From contig NZ_JAFBDU010000007.1 in NCBI RefSeq assembly GCF_016908395.1, positions 169,578 to 233,577 on the forward strand: a stretch of DNA of 64,000 nt, read 5' to 3'. Position numbers and translations under genes: made by a program. Positions 9,350 to 19,957 of the stretch are shown here, in pieces; the first letter of the stretch is position 1, and every line of letters begins with the position of its first letter. Under the pieces are notes generated by a model that was not told where the DNA came from, searched no databases, and saw only the letters and a list, made by a program, of their open reading frames with translations. The DNA is from Metabacillus crassostreae (GTDB lineage: Bacteria > Bacillota > Bacilli > Bacillales > Bacillaceae).

Positions 9350-9883
9350 GTGAGTAAGTTTCATCGTGGTCACATCATTACTGTTTGTTGTATTCTTGTT
9401 TTTATTGTAAGTATCACAGTAACAAACGGTAGTCATCAGTATATAAGAGCAGAAGAACAGAGTGTAAGAGATCCATTAACAATTGAGGTTATCTTACAGC
9501 GGAAATATTTAGACGGAGAAGTTAGTGAAGAAATAACGAAGGAAACAATCCTTTCTATGGAGGATTTTTGGGCATCATATGAGAGCTGGCAGTTGGTTGA
9601 TCAAAATGAAGATCGAGTTATTTTTAAAAAGAATATTGATGATATTTCACCTTTACTAAAGACAAATGGCTACTTTGGAATTGCAGGAGATGGGACACTC
9701 TCCATTTTTAATGGCAAGCCAGAAACAAGTGAAGTTATTCAATCTTTTTTTCAAATTGATATGGATAAGCTTGAAAGTCATAAGCATGATGAATTAATTC
9801 AAGGCATAAGAATACAAACAAAAGATCAATACTTAGAAGTAATAAAAATGTTTGAGACCTATTCAAAAGCTGAAAAAAAATAG
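9350..9883 (+). CDS. bofC: Forespore regulator of the SigK checkpoint, BofC
   Basis: A 177-residue exported protein of the forespore. In B. subtilis it restrains SpoIVB signalling that releases sigma-K in the mother cell. An N-terminal signal sequence or membrane segment (about residues 8-25) is followed by the BofC core, with SMEDFW, DDISPLLKTNGYFGI and SFFQIDMDKLES, all characteristic of the family. I chose GTG at 9350 (GAGGTGA at 9338-9344) rather than upstream TTG and ATG codons that lack a ribosome binding site. It is a single gene between two terminators or gaps, and the order bofC-ruvA matches B. subtilis. Confidence 0.9.
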   Translation: MSKFHRGHIITVCCILVFIVSITVTNGSHQYIRAEEQSVRDPLTIEVILQRKYLDGEVSEEITKETILSMEDFWASYESWQLVDQNEDRVIFKKNIDDISPLLKTNGYFGIAGDGTLSIFNGKPETSEVIQSFFQIDMDKLESHKHDELIQGIRIQTKDQYLEVIKMFETYSKAEKK

Positions 9884-10223
9884 AAATTTTGCTAACTTAG
9901 ATTTTTTCTGGTTAGCTTTTTCTTTGTAAAAAGAGTTATTGCGCAAATCTATTTAAATCCATCATCAAAATATTGGCGAATGCAATATATATCAGCTTGT
10001 TTTTTCAGTTAGTTTTGCCTTCTTTTTTTGTATTGACGTCTTTTTTTAGAATGTCCTTTTCGAAAACTCCACAAACAACACTTTAATAATTCATACAATT
10101 TCCTTCACATCATGGTAAAATAGAAGGGAACAATTGTACGGGTTCTTTTATTGTAATGAATTATCCTTCTGATTAGTCAAGTTTTTTGATACAATGAGGT
10201 ACAGTCAATAAGAGGTGAAGGAA
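9884..10223. other. Non-coding gap between bofC and ruvA
   Basis: A weak hairpin GCTAAC...GTTAGC followed by a T-run (9891-9921) probably ends bofC. The rest is A+T-rich with several -10-like hexamers (TAAAAT near 10117, TACAAT at 10190). None has a well-placed -35, so the ruvA promoter is unresolved. Confidence 0.4.
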
Positions 10224-10832
10224 ATGATTGAATTTATTAAAGGGTATGTGGATAATGTAACACCTGAATACATTGTGATTGATCATAGAGGAATGGGGTA
10301 TCAAATTCATACACCTAATCCTTTTAGCTATAGAAAGAATAGTAGTGAAGAAATCATTGTTTATACATATCAGCATGTTCGTGAGGATTTATTAGCTTTA
10401 TATGGCTTTCCATCTAGAGAGGAAAAAGCACTTTTCATGAAGCTATTAAACGTAACAGGGATTGGACCAAAGGGTGCGCTTGCCATCTTAGCATCTGGAA
10501 ATCCATCACAAGTTATCGAAGCAATTGAAAATGAAAATGATACGTTTTTAGTGAAATTTCCTGGTGTGGGTAAAAAAACTGCACGTCAGATTATTCTTGA
10601 TTTAAAAGGTAAATTGGAAGAAGTTGCCGCACTATATTCTCCAGACTTATTTACACATGAAGATATAGAACAAAAATACACAACAAACCAGGCATTAAAT
10701 GAAGCAGTTGAAGCTTTAAAAGTTTTAGGCTATGCTGAACGTGAAATTAAAAAAGTTCTTCCTGCGTTACAGGAAGAAAGCTTAACGACAGATCTTTATA
10801 TTAAAAAAGCATTGCAAAAGCTATTAAAATAG
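10224..10832 (+). CDS. ruvA: Holliday junction DNA helicase subunit RuvA
   Basis: Binds four-way DNA junctions and loads the RuvB motor for branch migration. Domain I ([20 protein letters not shown]) is the OB-fold. Two helix-hairpin-helix motifs follow ([16 protein letters not shown] and [16 protein letters not shown]). The C-terminal domain III contacts RuvB. The ATG at 10224 has AGAGGTG six bases upstream and gives 202 residues, the usual length. It overlaps the ribosome binding site of ruvB and forms an operon with it. Confidence 0.96.
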   Translation: MIEFIKGYVDNVTPEYIVIDHRGMGYQIHTPNPFSYRKNSSEEIIVYTYQHVREDLLALYGFPSREEKALFMKLLNVTGIGPKGALAILASGNPSQVIEAIENENDTFLVKFPGVGKKTARQIILDLKGKLEEVAALYSPDLFTHEDIEQKYTTNQALNEAVEALKVLGYAEREIKKVLPALQEESLTTDLYIKKALQKLLK

Positions 10833-10841
10833 GTGATAAAT

Positions 10842-11846
10842 ATGGATGAACGTCTTGTATCCAGTGAAGCAGATTTACAAGAAACGTATATCGAACAAAG
10901 CTTAAGACCACAAACATTATCACAATATATCGGACAAGATAAAGCAAAGGAAAACCTTAAAGTATTTATTGAAGCTGCAAAAATGAGAAGTGAGACTCTC
11001 GACCATGTCCTCTTGTACGGTCCCCCTGGATTAGGAAAGACCACATTGGCTACGATAATTGCAAATGAGATGGGTGTAAATATTAGGACAACATCAGGTC
11101 CTGCTATTGAAAGACCCGGTGATTTAGCGGCGATTTTGACAGCACTTGAACCTGGTGATGTGCTTTTTATAGATGAAATCCACCGATTACAACGTTCAAT
11201 TGAAGAGGTATTATATCCAGCAATGGAGGACTTTTGTTTGGATATTGTGATTGGTAAGGGATCAACAGCTAGATCTGTTCGACTTGATCTTCCTCCTTTT
11301 ACATTAATTGGTGCCACGACAAGGGTAGGCTTATTAACGGCTCCGCTTCGTGATCGCTTTGGAGTTTTAAGCAGATTAGAGTACTATAATGAAAGTCAAT
11401 TAGCTCATATTATAGAGCGAACAGCTGATATTCTTGAAGTGGGTATTAAGCATGATGGTGCCATTGAAATGGCAAGAAGATCAAGAGGTACCCCTAGAAT
11501 TGCCAATCGTTTATTAAGAAGAGTGAGAGATTTTGCTCAAGTTATGGGTGAAGACACGATCACATATGAGCTTGCAATTGATGCCTTGGAAAAACTCCAG
11601 GTTGATAAGTTAGGCTTAGATCATATTGATCATAAGCTATTGTTAGGGATTATCGAAAAATTTCGTGGTGGACCGGTTGGGATTGATACAATTTCGGCTA
11701 CAATAGGAGAAGAATCGCATACAATCGAGGATGTTTATGAGCCTTATTTATTACAAATTGGCTTTCTCCAACGAACTCCAAGGGGAAGAATTGTAACAAA
11801 TCTTGTTTATCATCATTTTCAAATGGAGGCTCCACATCATGACTGA
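10842..11846 (+). CDS. ruvB: Holliday junction DNA helicase motor RuvB
   Basis: AAA+ ATPase that drives branch migration with RuvA. Walker A is GPPGLGKTT (residues 60-68), Walker B is LFIDEIH, sensor 1 is IGATTRVG, and the C-terminal winged helix contains the [11 protein letters not shown] and [10 protein letters not shown] blocks. The ATG at 10842 is preceded by ATAGGTGA, which spans the ruvA stop codon. At 334 residues it is the expected length. The next gene starts within its last codons. Confidence 0.97.
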   Translation: MDERLVSSEADLQETYIEQSLRPQTLSQYIGQDKAKENLKVFIEAAKMRSETLDHVLLYGPPGLGKTTLATIIANEMGVNIRTTSGPAIERPGDLAAILTALEPGDVLFIDEIHRLQRSIEEVLYPAMEDFCLDIVIGKGSTARSVRLDLPPFTLIGATTRVGLLTAPLRDRFGVLSRLEYYNESQLAHIIERTADILEVGIKHDGAIEMARRSRGTPRIANRLLRRVRDFAQVMGEDTITYELAIDALEKLQVDKLGLDHIDHKLLLGIIEKFRGGPVGIDTISATIGEESHTIEDVYEPYLLQIGFLQRTPRGRIVTNLVYHHFQMEAPHHD

Positions 11847-12039
11847 ATTTCCTAAGATACTCATGATATTAGGTGGATTACTATTAGTGATTGGATTTTT
11901 CATGCAATTTATTGGTAAACTACCTGGTGACCTTATTTTTAAAAAAGGAAATACAACAGTCTTTTTTCCAATAGTAACTTGTATTGTTATAAGCATAGTG
12001 CTATCAATTGTCTTTTCAATTTTGGGTCGTTTTAAGTAA
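11839..12039 (+). CDS. DUF2905 small membrane protein
   Basis: A 66-residue protein with two hydrophobic segments (about residues 6-24 and 41-62) separated by the family signature [13 protein letters not shown]. This motif defines the DUF2905 group, found in many Firmicutes next to ruvB. The ATG at 11839 lies inside the ruvB coding end (8-base overlap) with ATGGAGGC as ribosome binding site, so translation is probably coupled. Function unknown; the location suggests co-transcription only. Confidence 0.85.
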   Translation: MTEFPKILMILGGLLLVIGFFMQFIGKLPGDLIFKKGNTTVFFPIVTCIVISIVLSIVFSILGRFK

Positions 12040-12068
12040 CAAGTTTAGATAGAAAATAGGTGAGTTTA

Positions 12069-13097
12069 TTGAAGGTAGAATTATTTGATTTTCATCTCCC
12101 GGAAGAACTGATTGCTCAGGTTCCTCTTAAGGAAAGAGATGCTTCAAGGTTAATGGTTCTAAAAAAAGAAACAGGCGAAATAAAGCATGAGTCTTTTAAG
12201 GCAATCATTGATTATTTCAATGAAGGTGATTGTCTTGTGTTAAATAATACAAGAGTTATGCCTGCAAGACTTTTTGGTGTAAAAGAAGATACGGGTGCAA
12301 GTATTGAAATTCTCTTATTAAAGCAACAGGAAGATAATGTGTGGGAAACACTTGTTAAACCTGCAAAGCGTGTCAAAGAAGGAACTGTTGTTACATTTGG
12401 TTCAGGTGTTATGAAAGCTACATGTGTTGGATCTAGTGAACATGGTGGACGATTATTAAAGTTTGACTATGAAGGTATTTTTTATGAAGTACTTGAAACA
12501 CTTGGAGAAATGCCACTCCCACCATATATTAAAGAACAATTAGATGATCGTGAGAGATATCAAACAGTTTTTTCCCGTGAAATAGGGTCAGCAGCTGCAC
12601 CGACAGCTGGTTTACATTTTACAGAGGAAATTCTTGAGCAGCTTAAATCAAAAGGGGTACATATTGCTTTTATTACTCTTCATGTTGGTTTGGGCACATT
12701 CCGTCCTGTAAGTGCTGATACAGTGGAGGAGCATGAAATGCATGCAGAATTCTATCAGGTTACAGAAGGTACTGCAGCTCTTCTAAATGAAACAAGGGCA
12801 AAAGGTGGTCGTATTATATCTGTTGGGACAACCTCTACTAGAACGCTTGAAACTATTGCATCAAAGCATAATGGTCAATATGTTTCAGAGAATGGCTGGA
12901 CAAATATCTTTATTTATCCAGGTTACGACTTTAAAGGTATTGATGGAATGATTACAAATTTCCATCTTCCTAAATCTTCGCTTATTATGTTAGTTAGTGC
13001 TCTTGCTTCAAGAGAAAATGTCATGAACGCATATGAAACAGCTGTAAAAGAGCAGTATAGATTTTTTAGCTTTGGAGATGCGATGCTGATTATTTAA
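12069..13097 (+). CDS. queA: S-adenosylmethionine:tRNA ribosyltransferase-isomerase QueA
   Basis: Adds the ribosyl part of SAM to preQ1 in tRNA to make epoxyqueuosine. The TTG at 12069 gives the family N-terminus [17 protein letters not shown] and 342 residues; ATAGGTGA is the ribosome binding site. Conserved blocks are [47 protein letters not shown] and [12 protein letters not shown]. It is followed by tgt, the preceding enzyme in the same pathway. Confidence 0.96.
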   Translation: MKVELFDFHLPEELIAQVPLKERDASRLMVLKKETGEIKHESFKAIIDYFNEGDCLVLNNTRVMPARLFGVKEDTGASIEILLLKQQEDNVWETLVKPAKRVKEGTVVTFGSGVMKATCVGSSEHGGRLLKFDYEGIFYEVLETLGEMPLPPYIKEQLDDRERYQTVFSREIGSAAAPTAGLHFTEEILEQLKSKGVHIAFITLHVGLGTFRPVSADTVEEHEMHAEFYQVTEGTAALLNETRAKGGRIISVGTTSTRTLETIASKHNGQYVSENGWTNIFIYPGYDFKGIDGMITNFHLPKSSLIMLVSALASRENVMNAYETAVKEQYRFFSFGDAMLII

Positions 13098-13125
13098 GAT
13101 TTGAAAAGAATTAAGAAAGTTAATT

Positions 13126-13164
13126 AGTGTATGTTCATATCTTCGTGGGATAATAACATACACT
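13126..13164 (+). other. Hairpin between queA and tgt
   Basis: AGTGTATGTT (13126-13135) and AACATACACT (13155-13164) form a perfect 10-bp stem, with a short inner helix (ATC/GAT) inside the loop. No T-run follows, so it does not look like a terminator. It may be an RNA processing or stability element between the two cistrons. Confidence 0.55.
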
Positions 13165-13186
13165 TTCGATTAAGGAGGAAATATAG

Positions 13187-14332
<1,146 letters not shown>

Positions 14333-14358
14333 TACATGCTTGAAAGGGGTGATATTTA

Positions 14359-14619
14359 ATGGATATGTTAACAACAGTTTTACCTTTAGTGTTAATGTTT
14401 GCGATCTTTTACTTTTTGCTAATTCGTCCGCAACAAAAGCAACAAAAAGCGGTTCGTGAAATGCAGAACAGCCTACAAAAAGGCGACAAGATTATTACAA
14501 TTGGCGGCCTTCACGGTATTCTTGATTCAATTGATGAAAATAAGATTGTATTAAAAGTTGGTGACGGTACTCGTTTAACGTTTGATCGTCGTTCAGTACG
14601 TGAAGTAGCAAAAGACTAA
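14359..14619 (+). CDS. yajC: Preprotein translocase accessory subunit YajC
   Basis: An 86-residue single-pass membrane protein. A hydrophobic segment (about residues 5-22) is followed by the family hallmark LIRPQQKQQK and the beta-rich cytosolic part GDKIITIGGLHG and RLTFDRRSV. YajC associates with SecDF and SecYEG; the secDF gene is about 5 kb downstream. ATG at 14359 with AAAGGGGTGAT upstream. It is the last gene before a terminator. Confidence 0.94.
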   Translation: MDMLTTVLPLVLMFAIFYFLLIRPQQKQQKAVREMQNSLQKGDKIITIGGLHGILDSIDENKIVLKVGDGTRLTFDRRSVREVAKD

Positions 14620-14641
14620 TATGTATGATACATACAAATAG

Positions 14642-14669
14642 AAACAGGGGCTATCCCCTGTTTTTTTGT
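14642..14669 (+). terminator. Terminator of the ruvA-yajC region
   Basis: AAACAGGGG-CTAT-CCCCTGTTTTTTT: a 9-bp stem with a 4-base loop and a 7-base T-run. Confidence 0.88.
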
Positions 14670-14800
14670 ATGGTTTTTATAAGAAAAGAAAGGTAACTTG
14701 TATCGGTAGCAAATGGTATCTCCTATATGTCTTCAGATTATCTCCCTATGAACTCAGTCGATGCTCATCTTAGTTTATCGGTGATGACCAAGGCACCTTG

Positions 14801-15187
14801 TTATTTACTTTCTCTTGATGCTGACAAATTAACGCCAAAAACTCCACCTAACATTGCAATTAATAAAAATCCTCCATGATACATCAACTCTTCAGTTGTA
14901 AATACTTGTCCGTGACCCAAAAATTTAAATAGAAGAATAATTAATGAATAAAGTAACGCAGTTATTCCTCCAATTAACCAACCCTTTTCTTTACCGTTAC
15001 CTCCAGCAACAAATCCACCGATAAATAAAGTCAATAAAGAAATTCCTAGTAATACCCATGTAATAGAAGATTCTGTAAGACTAGTAAATTTTAATAATAA
15101 AGAAAAAGTTAAGCTTGTCACTAAAGCGATCACAAATATTGTAATGAGACCATAAAGAATCGCTTTTCCCCATCTTTTTGTTTCCAT
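14801..15187 (-). CDS. yrzE: TIGR04086-type membrane protein YrzE
   Basis: A 128-residue protein with four predicted membrane helices. It has the TIGR04086 features GGFVAGGNGKEKGWLIGG in the middle and MLGGVFGVNL at the C-terminus. The ATG at 15187 is preferred: TAGGGGGG lies about 10 bases upstream and the longer frame would add a doubtful leader. It is a single gene on the minus strand, as yrzE is in B. subtilis. Function unknown; glycine zippers suggest helix packing rather than an enzyme. Confidence 0.8.
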   Translation of the reverse strand: METKRWGKAILYGLITIFVIALVTSLTFSLLLKFTSLTESSITWVLLGISLLTLFIGGFVAGGNGKEKGWLIGGITALLYSLIILLFKFLGHGQVFTTEELMYHGGFLLIAMLGGVFGVNLSASRESK

Positions 15188-15572
15188 TTTAACGTCCCCC
15201 CTAAAAAATAAAAATAGTACCAAAGCTTGTTGTAGCTCGTCTTATTACAGAATATTCATAGAAGAAAAAAAAAGACTATAAATATTTTAGTGGACTTGCA
15301 TCATATGATGGTAAAGAGGACATGTACCATAGTGGTAGATGGTAAAAAATTAAAAAGAAATCAACAATACTATCGATAGATTTTATAAGGCTTGTTTGAG
15401 GGTAGATTGCTTTGTAGCTTTGATTTCAATCGAAATTCTAGAAGCAGCAATGTTTATTAAAATAATCATATAAACGTTTCAAAAAGCTAATAAAGCATAT
15501 AGAGAAATTGTTGTACAAAAGTGCACATGAAGCAAAGCACTAGTACATTTGTGCTTTCAAGGGGGATAAACG
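15188..15572. other. Long intergenic region before the ArsB/NhaD-type gene
   Basis: A gap of 385 bases with no gene. Just upstream of the transporter, AAAGCAC (15534-15540) pairs with GTGCTTT (15551-15557). An overlapping GTACAAAAGTGCAC segment (15513-15526) could pair alternatively with the same strand region. This hints at an operator or an RNA switch in the leader, but no known riboswitch class was recognised. Confidence 0.4.
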
Positions 15573-16865
15573 ATGCTTACAATTTTAACTGTTATCATCT
15601 TTCTCGTAACATATTTTATTATTATGACTGAAAAAATTGACAGAGCTGTAGCAGCAGGATTTGGCGGAGTTGTTATGCTCATAGTAGGGATATATGATGT
15701 GAACAAAGCTTTTTTATCATATATTGATTGGAATACAATCGCTTTGTTATTTTCAATGATGCTTATTGTTATTATTACAAGTCAAACAGGTGTATTTGAA
15801 TATGTCGCTATCGTTATGGCAAAAGCAGTTGGAGGAAAGCCGATACCTCTGCTCATAGTGATATCAACTTTAACTGCAATTGGATCAGCATTTTTGGCAA
15901 ATGTAACGATGGTTTTGTTACTAGTTCCAATCATCCTAACAATAGTTAGAATGCTTGATATTCCTGCAATGCCTTATTTAATTTCTATTATCATTGCTTC
16001 TAATATTGGAGGAACAGCAACTTTAATTGGTGATCCACCTAATATTATGATCGGTCAGGCCGTGGAGCATTTAACATTCAATGCTTTTCTTTTTCACTTG
16101 AGTCCAATTGTTCTAATTATCTATGCAGTTGTATTAATTTATTTAATAATTCTTTACTGGCCGAAGTTAAATGTAAATCATATTGATCAAGTGAAATTAT
16201 CTTCAATAAAAGCATCTGACTATTTAAAAGTAACAGCAGCGTTACCTAAATCACTAGCTGTATTGTGTATGACGATATCTGGATTTGTATTAAATCCGAT
16301 TCTTCACATAGATTTAACAAGTGTTTCTTTAGCAGGTGCATTGTTATTACTTTTGTTAACTGAGGATGAGTATAAACCTGAAGAGGTTTTTAAACAGGTG
16401 GAATGGGGAACATTATTTTTCTTTATCGGTTTATTTATGTTAATTGGAGGTCTAGAAGAGGTAGGAATAATTGATGAATTAGCTAGGGGACTAGTGTTTT
16501 ATACAGAAGGTGATTTACCGAAGACTTCTATGTTAATTCTTTGGATGACAGGAGTGTTATCAGGTTTTGTAGATAATATCCCCTTTGTAGCTGCCATGAT
16601 CCCAGTTATAACAGAATTCCAGGATTATGGAATGACAAATCTCGATCCGTTATGGTGGTCATTGGCACTAGGTGCTTGCTTAGGTGGAAATGGAACGCTG
16701 TTAGGTGCAAGCTCAAATTTAGTTGTCGCAGGATTAGCAGCCAAAGAAAAAGAGCATATAAGCTTTATTGAATTTCTAAAGGTAGGTTTCCCAATAGTGA
16801 TCATATCTCTTTTTATTTCATCTATTTATATCTATTTTAGATATCTAATTAATTTTACAAATTAA
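15573..16865 (+). CDS. ArsB/NhaD-family (ion transporter superfamily) membrane transporter
   Basis: A 430-residue protein with 10-12 predicted membrane helices. The paired family motifs are present: NIGGTATLIGDPPNIMIG in the first half and CLGGNGTLLGASSNLVVAGLA in the second, plus FVDNIPFVAAMIP. This architecture is shared by ArsB arsenite pumps, NhaD antiporters and SLC13-like anion transporters, so the substrate cannot be named. No arsR or arsC is nearby, which argues against a dedicated arsenic role. The gene has its own leader and ATG (CAAGGGGGA site). I do not recall it at this place in B. subtilis, so it is probably an insertion between yrzE and yrbG. Confidence 0.85.
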   Translation: MLTILTVIIFLVTYFIIMTEKIDRAVAAGFGGVVMLIVGIYDVNKAFLSYIDWNTIALLFSMMLIVIITSQTGVFEYVAIVMAKAVGGKPIPLLIVISTLTAIGSAFLANVTMVLLLVPIILTIVRMLDIPAMPYLISIIIASNIGGTATLIGDPPNIMIGQAVEHLTFNAFLFHLSPIVLIIYAVVLIYLIILYWPKLNVNHIDQVKLSSIKASDYLKVTAALPKSLAVLCMTISGFVLNPILHIDLTSVSLAGALLLLLLTEDEYKPEEVFKQVEWGTLFFFIGLFMLIGGLEEVGIIDELARGLVFYTEGDLPKTSMLILWMTGVLSGFVDNIPFVAAMIPVITEFQDYGMTNLDPLWWSLALGACLGGNGTLLGASSNLVVAGLAAKEKEHISFIEFLKVGFPIVIISLFISSIYIYFRYLINFTN

Positions 16866-16940
16866 ATACAGTTACATAAATATAAACTTATCGCTCAAAC
16901 TAAGTATTAATAAACTGCATGCTGATAAGGAGGCCATATT

Positions 16941-17597
16941 ATGGAGTGGTTTCTAACCATTGTGGCTCGTACACTTTTTCTTTATTTCTTAATCGTAATT
17001 ATCTTTCGTTTAATGGGTAAAAGGGAGATTGGAGAATTAAGTATACTCGATTTAGTGGTTTTTATTATGATTGCTGAAATGGCTGTTACAGCTATTGAGG
17101 ATGAAAAAGATCCATTAATTCATACAGTTGTTCCAATGAGTTTATTAATGATTATTCAAATCTCTCTCGCCTACTTGTCTTTGAAAAACCAAAAAATTAG
17201 ACATCTATTAGATGGGAAACCAACAATCATCATTAATCGGGGAAAAGTGGATGAGCATGCCATGAAAACACAACGTTATAACTTTGATGATTTAATGACA
17301 CAATTACGCGATAAAAATATTAGTAATGTGGCCGACGTCGAGTTTGCCATTCTAGAGCCTACTGGCAAACTTTCAGTAATAGAAAAACAAAAAAAGCAAA
17401 AGAAGCAACCTGAGCTGCAGGTGCCACTAATTGTTGATGGACAGATAAATGAAGACAATTTAAAAGTAATTGACAAAAATAATTTATGGTTAAGGCAGCA
17501 ACTTCGTAAATTAGGGTATAAAGATATTAGTGCAATATCATTATGTACCTTTGGAAAAGGGATCTTTTTTATTGATATAAAGGATGAAAAAAAATAG
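16941..17597 (+). CDS. yrbG: DUF421/YetF-family membrane protein YrbG
   Basis: A 218-residue protein with three N-terminal membrane helices (about residues 6-22, 36-52 and 62-82) carrying [21 protein letters not shown] cytosolic DUF421 domain follows ([20 protein letters not shown]-type helix, [14 protein letters not shown]). Related YetF proteins assemble as spore or membrane proteins of unknown activity. ATG at 16941 with AAGGAGGCC. Its location next to spoVB matches B. subtilis. Confidence 0.88.
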   Translation: MEWFLTIVARTLFLYFLIVIIFRLMGKREIGELSILDLVVFIMIAEMAVTAIEDEKDPLIHTVVPMSLLMIIQISLAYLSLKNQKIRHLLDGKPTIIINRGKVDEHAMKTQRYNFDDLMTQLRDKNISNVADVEFAILEPTGKLSVIEKQKKQKKQPELQVPLIVDGQINEDNLKVIDKNNLWLRQQLRKLGYKDISAISLCTFGKGIFFIDIKDEKK

Positions 17598-17616
17598 AAT
17601 ATCTATTTGCCAAAGA

Positions 17617-17640
17617 TAGGGATAAAACCCTACTTTTTTT
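17617..17640 (+). terminator. Weak terminator of yrbG
   Basis: TAGGG-ATAAAA-CCCTA followed by CTTTTTTT: a short 5-bp stem with a strong T-run. Confidence 0.55.
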
Positions 17641-17710
17641 CGCCTATTTATTAATTTATTGTTTTCAATTTACTACTATTTTTAAAAGTAACAATCTAAA
17701 AGAGGGTACA

Positions 17711-17747
17711 CAAAATCGACAGCTAGGTCATTTAGCTGTCGATTTTG
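17711..17747. terminator. Terminator of spoVB (probably bidirectional)
   Basis: CAAAATCGACAGCTA (17711-17725) and TAGCTGTCGATTTTG (17733-17747) are perfectly complementary around a 7-base loop, directly after the spoVB stop codon. Confidence 0.75.
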
Positions 17748-17756
17748 TATTGGGTA

Positions 17757-19325
17757 TTATTTAACAGGTATTAATTTTGCTAAAAATCCACCAACATAAG
17801 GTAACCGTTTCACTTCATCTTTCTCTACTAAATTCAAAACAAATAACAGCAAGCAGTAGATGATGGATGTAACAATTAATGCTGCTATTAACCGAAGAAT
17901 ACTTGAAGAATTAAGGAATACATTTTCGTAAAATAGGTAACCAGCTACTCCAGATATGACCATTGTCAAACCACTTTTTATATAATCCTTCACATATATA
18001 GTAAATGGTATAACCTTCATTACAGTTGCGAAATGTAATAATGTAACAAGCATGATACCAATTACTATTGCTAATGCTGCTCCCATTATTCCTAATGAAG
18101 GTCTCGATGCTAAGGTAAAGATTAATGCTGTTTTTATTGCAGATCCTATTAGGCTATTGATCATTGCTGCTTTAGCTAAATCCAAAGCTTGTAAAACAGC
18201 TTGTAGTGGGCCTTGGAAATAGTAGAAAATAAAGAATGGTGCCATTACTTGAACGAAAATGGCTGATTTACTACTACCATACATAACAGTCATCAATGGT
18301 TCAGCAAAAACATATAACACAACACAAGAAAGACCACCACTTACAATCGATAATCTAATCGCCTGCTGAAGTCGATGCTCAACAAGCTTAAGTTGATTTT
18401 GCGCCATTGCTTCACTTATTGCAGGAACCAAGGAGGTAGAAAGAGAATATGTAATAAAAGATGGTAACATAAGCAATGGTAGTGCATAACCAGTTAGTCC
18501 ACCATATTGACTTGTTGCAACAGCTGTAGCAACACCGGCGATGGCTAGACTATTTGCTACAACGATAGGTTCGAAAAACCATGCAATGGAGCCTATGAAT
18601 CTACTTCCTGTAGTTGGTAGTGCAATACTCATTAATTGTTGAAAAGTATCTTTTCCATTTTTAGCCGATTTAAAAAACTTTTTCCGGATTTTCATTTTTT
18701 TCTTGAGCTTAAACATTGTTAAAAGGTAAATAAGAGAAACTAATTCTCCGATGACAGCAGAAATCATAGCACCAGCCGCCGCATATTCAATTCCATATGG
18801 TAGGAAAGCACTTGTTAAGATAGCTACTAATGAAATTCTGACAAGTTGTTCTAATACTTGAGATATAGCAGCAGGGCGCATGTTTTGTTTTCCTTGAAAG
18901 TAACCGCGAATAACTGACGAGATCGCAACAATTGGCACAACTGGTGCAATCGCATATAATGGCCATACTGTACGACTATCCCTAAATAATTCAGCTAGGT
19001 AAGGAGATAGAAAAAACATTGTTGGGGTGAATATTAAGCTAAGCAAGCCTGTAATAGATAATGAAACAACAAGAATTTTCTTTATCTTCCTTTGATCTCC
19101 CTGAGCTTCAGCTTCAGCAACTAATTTTGATATCGCTACAGGCAAGCCAAGCTGTGTAATGGTAATAGTTAAAACGAGTGTAGGAACAGCCATCATATAT
19201 AAACCTACACCTTCTTCACCGATAAATCTTGCGACAACAATTCGATTAATAAAGCCTAAGACACGTGTGATAAATCCTGCTAATATTAAAATAAGCGTTC
19301 CTTTTAGAAACGTTTGCTTTGACAT
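17757..19325 (-). CDS. spoVB: Stage V sporulation protein B, MATE-like flippase
   Basis: A polytopic protein of 522 residues with about 14 helices, of the MOP exporter superfamily (related to MurJ and MATE proteins). In B. subtilis SpoVB is needed for spore cortex synthesis, probably by moving a lipid-linked cortex precursor. Family features include FLKGTLILILAGFITRVLGF, RFIGEEGVGLYMMAVPT, GLPVAISKLVAEA and VIRGYFQGKQNMRP. The ATG at 19325 gives the usual (M)SKQTFLKG start; the 14-residue longer frame is unlikely. It runs opposite to its neighbours, as in B. subtilis. Confidence 0.93.
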   Translation of the reverse strand: MSKQTFLKGTLILILAGFITRVLGFINRIVVARFIGEEGVGLYMMAVPTLVLTITITQLGLPVAISKLVAEAEAQGDQRKIKKILVVSLSITGLLSLIFTPTMFFLSPYLAELFRDSRTVWPLYAIAPVVPIVAISSVIRGYFQGKQNMRPAAISQVLEQLVRISLVAILTSAFLPYGIEYAAAGAMISAVIGELVSLIYLLTMFKLKKKMKIRKKFFKSAKNGKDTFQQLMSIALPTTGSRFIGSIAWFFEPIVVANSLAIAGVATAVATSQYGGLTGYALPLLMLPSFITYSLSTSLVPAISEAMAQNQLKLVEHRLQQAIRLSIVSGGLSCVVLYVFAEPLMTVMYGSSKSAIFVQVMAPFFIFYYFQGPLQAVLQALDLAKAAMINSLIGSAIKTALIFTLASRPSLGIMGAALAIVIGIMLVTLLHFATVMKVIPFTIYVKDYIKSGLTMVISGVAGYLFYENVFLNSSSILRLIAALIVTSIIYCLLLFVLNLVEKDEVKRLPYVGGFLAKLIPVK

Positions 19326-19465
19326 TCCTTTCCCCTGCCTTCTCAAATAACGTGTAATGCTATACAATTACTATATGCACAGGATTAGGCCAAGCATGAC
19401 AAGTTCTGTATAGAATATATAAACATCAAAAGTTTACATAAGAAATTCTAAAAAGGAGAGGTTAT

Positions 19466-19759
19466 ATGGACAAGCAACCATTTGATGATTTTAGAGATCA
19501 TGTAAAGCCAGCAATAAGAAGCAAGCTAGAGGAATTTATATTGTTGGGTTATCGTGATGTGTCAGAAGAAAAGGTATGGAATTTCTTGAAAAATAAAAAA
19601 TGGAGAAAAACGCCTGAATTGTTTGTTCATGAAGTTGTTCGTGATGTTTTGGCACTTAAAGTAGGTGACTTCATGAACTATGCAACAGTTGAATCGTTTA
19701 AAAAAGATAACTGGTTTGATAGTGATGAAGGAAAAGATCTACTAAAAGGTCTTATTTAG
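19466..19759 (+). CDS. comN: Post-transcriptional regulator ComN
   Basis: A 97-residue soluble protein of the PF13797 family, with the segments KPAIRSKLEEFILLGY and WNFLKNKKWRKTPELFVHEVV. In B. subtilis ComN (YrzD) binds the comE leader and supports expression of late competence genes at division sites. It lies between spoVB and secDF in the same order. ATG at 19466 with AAAAGGAGAGG upstream. The comE target is outside this window. Confidence 0.88.
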   Translation: MDKQPFDDFRDHVKPAIRSKLEEFILLGYRDVSEEKVWNFLKNKKWRKTPELFVHEVVRDVLALKVGDFMNYATVESFKKDNWFDSDEGKDLLKGLI

Positions 19760-19957
19760 CATTGCTTCCATTCAATATAAAAGCGTATAATTTTTTAGTG
19801 TAGAAGTTAACAGCCAAAGTGATTTCTTCTCTTATGGAAAATCCGAAGAGGAGGGTAAATGAGAAGGTGGGTGTAATCACAACTCTCTACAAAGACCTTA
19901 TTTTTTATCATACTATTTCAATTACAATTTTTTAGAGTGATTTAAGGAGGATACATA

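Noticed and set aside
10796..11317. Long open frame on the minus strand inside ruvB
   Set aside because: It lies wholly antisense to a well-conserved gene, has no ribosome binding site and shows no recognisable protein features.
15573..16865. Transporter considered as an arsenic-resistance gene
   Set aside because: No arsR, arsC or arsA is nearby and the family motifs are shared with NhaD and SLC13 proteins, so arsenite specificity cannot be claimed.
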